The notes beneath the pieces were generated by a model. The model worked only from the letters and a program-made list of their open reading frames with translations, had not been told where the DNA came from and made no database searches. 64,000 bases of DNA from Calendula officinalis (taxonomy: Eukaryota; Streptophyta; Magnoliopsida; Asterales; Asteraceae), in NCBI GenBank assembly GCA_963853835.1, contig OY970825.1, forward strand, positions 27,404,835 through 27,468,834, written 5' to 3'. Made by a program: the position numbers and the translations under genes. The stretch's first letter is position 1. Every line of letters starts with the position of its first letter. This document shows positions 59,042 through 64,000 of this stretch, one piece after another.

Positions 59042-59811
59042 ATCACAAATATTGGTTGCCGAAAGATTCCCATATGTAGTAAAACCTAACAATTTGGGTT
59101 TTAAATATGAGAGATCAAAATTTTCAATTTGGTTCAGGTTTTATGTAGGAACATGACTATTTAGATACAATCCGGACCATTTTCCATATTAATTTTTTAT
59201 TAATTATATATGATATTATAATAATATAATTCTGTTTTTTTGTTACTATATTGTAATTTATTTTTGCTAGACTTTTGGATGAAATTGTATAAAAAGTTGA
59301 TTTGAAAATTTGCTAAAATGTAGGTTGTTTACTTTCCTTAATGGTTGTCGTTATTTTTGAGTTAATTTTAGATATAAGTATTAGTTTTATTTATTGGGTC
59401 CGCCACTATCATTCACTTATTATTGCCTAGGTATGTTCGTGTAGAATTTTAGTAGGTTTTATGCCGAACTAAAAACAAAATATAGCAAATGAACAAGAGT
59501 TGAGGGACTGTTTCTGTAATTCGTTGATTGATGTCGGACATGGGCCATGGCCCATGGAGAGCCTCCAATGGAAGTTTCGTCTGGTCAGGGGGGTTGCATG
59601 TGGCCAACTTGATAAAAAAGGCAAAACATTAATCTTATTAAAATTTTAAATTAATTCACATGGTGACGTCACTGCTTGTATAAAAAGGCAAAACATTAAT
59701 ACGCACCTCATGACGTCACTGCTTGCCTCATCAATTTGCATAGCAGAATAACTATACAACAGTTGTTAAATTGCTAACTTTAGATAACACTTTATAGAAA
59801 AAAAAATATTA
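59042..59811. promoter_or_regulatory. Intergenic stretch with duplicated TGACGTCA promoter-like module
   Basis: From 59614 to 59725 the order AAAAAGGCAAAACATTAAT then TGACGTCACTGCTTG occurs twice. Perfect TGACGTCA palindromes lie at 59664 and 59711, with TATAAAAAGG between them at 59679. TGACGTCA is a bZIP (TGA/CRE-type) site. Also an 18-bp palindrome, CATGGGCCATGGCCCATG, at 59539-59556 that contains TGGGCC. No gene is recognised downstream. Confidence 0.45.
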
Positions 59812-60004
59812 CTAATTCCGTCCCACAATTATTTATACAGATAAAAATCACACTGTTTAATAAAAATGTATTTATTACACTGTTTAGCCAATAAATTAAA
59901 TTTTTTCTACTTAACTATTTTATAATTGATGAAATTTTCAATTTGACAATAATTTTAGAAAAGCCAAAAAGGAAATGTGAACAGTAAAAGTGAGACGAGG
60001 GAAG
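59812..60004. mobile_element. Degenerate Stowaway-like MITE
   Basis: 193 bp between TA dinucleotides. The left end CTAATTCCGTCCCACAATT and right end AAAAGTGAGACGAGGGAAG are diverged versions of CTCCCTCCGTCCC and its complement. Confidence 0.65.
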
Positions 60005-60297
60005 TACATTTTTCAAAACATATGTAGAAAGAGTCGATAAAATTCAATACATAGCCAGTCTTTGGATAATTTTTTCCATTTTAAATAAGTAATGTATTTT
60101 TTATATTTGAGTGTATTATAATAAGTATTAGTCATTTGTCTCACAAAAAAAATCTCGTTTCACCTTCAAATTTTGCCCTACAAAAAAGTTATCATTTTCA
60201 AATTTGATGACTCACTTAATAAAATAATATTATTAACAATGATTATACCACTAAAACACTTCTTATTTCCAATCTAACCTTACATTTTAATTACCAA

Positions 60298-60421
60298 GGG
60301 CTCAATGGTCTAGCGGTAAGGTGTTTGCCCTCCAACCTAGTGGCTGAGGGTTCGAGTCTCATAGTGGACATACGTGGTTATTTAGGAGTAGATTAGATTA
60401 GATTTGCCGTTCAAAAAAAAA
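60298..60421 (+). mobile_element. tRNA-derived SINE, copy 2
   Basis: GGGCTCAATGGTCTAGCGG, box-A-like TAGCGGTAAGG, TTTGCCCTCC, box B GGTTCGAGTCT, AGTGGACATA, AGGAGTAGATTAG, and a terminal A9 run. Same family as 56494-56617. Its tail abuts the inverted-repeat element at 60433. Confidence 0.82.
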
Positions 60422-60432
60422 CCCCTACATTT

Positions 60433-61288
60433 GGGATAATTTCATATACGTCCTTGCAAACTTACAATATTACGTATATATCCTTGCAAATTTCATTATT
60501 ACGTATACATCCTTCTAAAACTTTAAAACTCTCGAATATATCCTTTATCCTAATTTAATAATATTTAAAACTTTTAAAATTTAAAAAATATATATCCTAA
60601 TCTAAGTTAATTGTAAATGACCTAAATACCCCTAACCATTCATTAGTGATCAACCTTCTAACTTGGACGGCATCGTAAAACTCTTTTTGACTTTCTTCTG
60701 GTGTGTTTTTGCCTGGGGCAAGCATAAAATTAGGCAACCATGATCATAAAGCTTACTATGTGAACTAAATTTTGGAGCTTAATTAATGATCTAAAACCAC
60801 CGAACAGTAAAACAAAAGAAAAGAAACAATAATTCATATTTGATTTCTGCTTTTGTTTTATGCCTTCAGCAAGCTTGCCTTCTATTCACGTATCGGTCTG
60901 GCTTCATACTTTAACCCATACAAACACAAATCTAAATCAGTTTATTAATCATTGGTGAATGTCGTAAACAATATCATCCTCAAAGTTAATGCGTAAATGG
61001 CGGTATGAAATTACCAATGCCAGTAAAGGAGTTTTAATGTTTTATGATACCGTCCAAGCTAGAAGGTTAATCACTAATGAAGGGTTAAGGGTATTTAGGG
61101 CATTTTACCGTTAATTTAGATTAGGATATATGTTTTTATAATTTTAAAAGTTCAAAATATTATTAAATTAAGATAAAGGATATATTTGAGAGTTTTAAAG
61201 TTTTAGAAGGACGTATATGTAATAACGAAGTTTGCAAGGATATATATGTAATATTGTAAGTTTACAAGGTCGTATATGAAATTATCCC
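60433..61288. mobile_element. Long-inverted-repeat (foldback or MULE-like) element
   Basis: The left arm (60433 to about 60690) and right arm (about 61035-61288) are inverted copies over about 255 bp, starting GGGATAATTTCATATACG. Repeating ATACGTCCTTG-type units lie within each arm. The ~345-bp centre has no ORF of note. No target duplication is recognised, so the class is open; length of arms suggests a Mutator-like MITE or a foldback element. Confidence 0.85.
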
Positions 61289-61350
61289 TTAATTAAAAGT
61301 ATAACAAGGATCTCACTACTAATTATCTTCTAAAATCTTGTGCTCAAGAG

Positions 61351-62456
61351 TGTAACGACCCGAAATTTATAAATAAATAAATTGTATAAAAATATGATAA
61401 ATAAGGATAAATCGTTTAAAGAACGTGGGAATTGGTTTCGTGTCATTTGGACACCGTACGAGAAAGTTACGGACGAAACTAGGTCGAGACAACAACCGAA
61501 AAATGCAGCCCTGCTGCATTGAGTAGTTCGCGACGCGAAGACGAGTTCCCGATCGGGAATTGTCGACAGAGAAATGGAGTGTCGGGCGTGAAGTAGTTCC
61601 CGATCAGCTATCGATCGTGAAGTTTGCGAGTGGGGAAAGTTAGCGACGCGAACTTAGTTCGCGCCGTGAACTATGGTCGAGTAGCTTTAAGTCAGGTTTT
61701 GGCTCATTTGATGCCATATCAAAACCCTAGTTTCTTCTTTGGCGATTTTCGAGCTTGGAGACTGATTGAGGTCGAATCCTTCACAAACCTTTGGTAGATT
61801 TCACTCCTAGTTGAAGATTAAAGGTATATCTTCACTCTTTGATCTTCGTAGCTTAAGATCTATGTATTTTGATGTATGGGTTTGAAACCCTAGTTCTTGG
61901 GGTTATGGGTTATGGTGATATAAGTGATGTATACACTTAATAGATGGTATATTATCAAAGGAAACAAGTGTATGATTATGATTTGTAAGAATCTTAAGGG
62001 TTGGTTAAACCTAGGGTTTGGTAAATCACCATAATAGGGGGAAATGTGTTAATAAGTGTTATCTAGAGATAGATGGACACCGTAGTAGTAGTAGTATGTG
62101 ATGTTGATAATCTTGTGATTATTGTAATAGGCATTTGGTGAGGTCTTGGAAGGTTGACTGAATTGTGAAGCAAGGAAATTGATGTAAGGAATACGGTTGG
62201 AGCATTTTATTGCTAAGGTGAGTACGTGTGGACTTTACTGAGTACATAGCTATATGAAGTATTTTGATTACTTATGATCGATCTATTTAATGTTTGTCTA
62301 GACTTATTATGTGTTGAGTTAGTATATATTATTGATATATCTAACTAACTTGTTTGATGATTGATGTGATAGCCGAAGGCTTTGACTGGCATAACTGATA
62401 GAGTTATGATTAGAGATAAATGGTGGTGACGCGGGGGTGACCCCGGTCACTGAGAC
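61351..62456 (+). mobile_element. Ty3/gypsy-like LTR, left copy (interrupted)
   Basis: Begins TGTAACGACCCGAAATTT. It aligns along its length with the copy at 62457: GGAATTGGTTTCGTGTCATTTGGACA near the start, a stretch with AAACCCTAG, then GTGAGTACGTG versus GTGGGTACATG. It has no coding region and no typical 3' end before 62456, so the second copy appears to have inserted into it. The TGTAACG start resembles long chromovirus LTRs; the class is inferred from that alone. Confidence 0.65.
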
Positions 62457-64000
62457 TGTAACGACCCGAAATTTATTGATAAATAAATTTTATAAAAATA
62501 TGATAAATAAGGATAAATCATTTAAAAAACGTAGGAATTGGTTTCGTGTCATTTGGACATCGTATGAGAAAGTTATGGACGAAACCGTGTCGAAGCAAAG
62601 GTTGAAAAGTGCAGCCTGGGCTGCATTGCCCAAGATAGCGGCGCTATCTTGGATAGCGACGCGATTTCTCGCGCGTCCAGCAGAAACTCGAATTAGCGAC
62701 TACCCTGAACGCTATCCTGAACGCGAATTATCGCGGGGACGACTTTAGCGACGCGATCTTCTGTTTAGCGACGCGAAAGTGTCAGATCTGATCTTAAATA
62801 CGGGATTTTGGTCATTTGCTCTCATTTCCAAACCATAGAACCTCCTCCCAAGTGTGAGTATACGATTTTGAGTGTAAGGAGGCCATTGGAACCGATTTTC
62901 ACACTCAATCTTGAAGATTCTCACTCCATTATTGAAATATAAGGTAAATCTCTACTCCTTTTAGTTATGGATGATGTTTTTGGGTGAAAAAGGTGAAGTA
63001 TGCAAACCCTAGTTGGAGGGTTTGTAATGGGTGATGAAATTGGGTTTATATAACTTAGATCTACAACACATTGTTAAGGAAAATGTGTTCACAACATGAA
63101 TTTGACGATTATCTAGCTAGTTATGAACTTTATTTGGGAAAAGTGGTGGTTTGGGTAACCTACCAAGTTATCTTTGGGGAAGATGACTAAGATGAGTGTA
63201 GAACACTCTTTGTAAGCTTAAGAACCTTGTGTTCTTGTTAGATTTGGGTTCTGTTGATGGAAATCTTGAACTAGGGTTTTGGGTTCCACCAAGTTGGATG
63301 AACTTGGTGGTTAAGAATGTTGTTATGAATTTATTGGTAACTAGTTATAGATAATAACTAGATTATATGATGATATTGATGGTAGGTCAAGAAGACCTAA
63401 AGTTTGGTGACATTTCACAAGTTGGAAGCAAGGATTCGTGTTAATAGACACGATTTGGAGTTAGCTTGGCTAAGGTGGGTACATGAGACTTTTACTGGGT
63501 ACATAGCAAATGATTTTGAAAACCATGATGTTTTAAGAGTCTTTATTAATAAACGTTTTTAATAAAGATATGATTGATATGATGAGAAAATGCTAGTATT
63601 AGACTATTTTAGTCTATCTAACGATTGTTGGTTTTGAAAGGGATTATGATAATGAAAAGTAATTAATGAGTTTTATAAATAAGATGTACGAATAAAGATA
63701 ATGATTTAAAAGAGCTTGATAATTGGTTTATTAATAATATGTATTAATAAAGCTTGAGACAATGATTTTTAAGTAATAAGTATCGGATAGTATATTATAC
63801 TAATGAAAGTAGTTATCGAATTACTAAGAGAATAAGTAATAAGTGACTAGTAATAAACGTGTATTCTAGTCAAAGAAGAGTCAAAGTAATATGATTTTGA
63901 TAAAAGATAAGTATGTTTTAAATTAGTAAAGGACTTGGTAAAGTCAAGATTTAAAATGAAATAATAAAGAGAATAGTATGATAAATTAGAATAAATGTAT
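62457..64000 (+). mobile_element. Ty3/gypsy-like LTR, right copy (runs off window)
   Basis: Starts TGTAACGACCCGAAATTTAT and shares about the first 1.1 kb with the left copy, at moderate divergence. It extends to the window edge without a recognisable end. GAGAC just before it may be one half of a target duplication. The 103-codon frame at 62437 crosses the boundary and is not a gene. Confidence 0.65.

Noticed and set aside
60298..60372. tRNA gene (box A and box B present)
   Set aside because: The acceptor stem does not pair, no good anticodon arm, and a second copy with the same body and A-rich tail shows it is a SINE.
62437..62748. 103-codon frame at the right edge
   Set aside because: It spans the start of an LTR copy and has no domain.

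Overview
This is nuclear DNA of a flowering plant, most likely a eudicot. The two clearest genes have plant-type GT-AG introns, there is a plant ERF factor, and the transposons (Ty1/copia, Stowaway and hAT MITEs, tRNA-derived SINEs) are plant types. The style suggests an asterid, perhaps Asteraceae, but nothing here fixes the species.

Positions 1 to about 46,814 are a nest of LTR retrotransposons read from matching LTRs and perfect 5-bp target duplications. The substrate is a minus-strand Copia relative (H), whose 5' LTR is 46530-46814 and whose interior is split into 1-292 and 45367-46515. Into H went a giant plus-strand Copia (A, 293-45366, TSD CATAG, about 16.0 kb without its guests). Into A went a minus-strand Copia (B, 9783-19971, TSD TTTCT), itself holding a 2.2-kb TG..CA insertion that looks like a solo LTR (E, 14121-16326, TSD AATAT). 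A also received a plus-strand Copia (C, 21046-39940, TSD TCAAC), which holds another Copia (D, 25551-32943, TSD ATAAG). The LTR pairs are very similar (D looks identical), so activity is recent, yet each Copia has lesions in its coding regions.

A and C share an unusual plan: gag with a long coiled-coil tail, a frame change, pol (protease, integrase, RT, RNase H), then a large additional gene (aORF). In both, a TATA-like box lies between pol and the aORF, and a canonical GT-AG intron can be drawn in the aORF unit (in the 5' UTR in A, within the coding region in C). Each element also carries its own short palindromic motif at high density: TTCGGCCCGAA in A and ATACTGAG/CTCAGTAT in C. This is the best candidate for an under-described system here.

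Positions 47,000 to 58,000 are genic: a DMS3-like gene of RNA-directed DNA methylation (47210-51879, 7 exons, 411 aa), a tRNA-Gln(CUG) on the minus strand, a RABD2-type Rab GTPase (53498-56357, 8 exons, 203-205 aa) and a minus-strand ERF transcription factor (57152-57901). DMS3 starts about 400 bp from the edge of the retrotransposon stack.

Positions 58,000 to 64,000 hold small transposons: hAT-like MITEs, a degenerate Stowaway, a SINE, an 856-bp long-inverted-repeat element and, at the right edge, two related LTRs of Ty3/gypsy-like appearance, the second inserted in the first. All calls are by eye; no database search or alignment was run.
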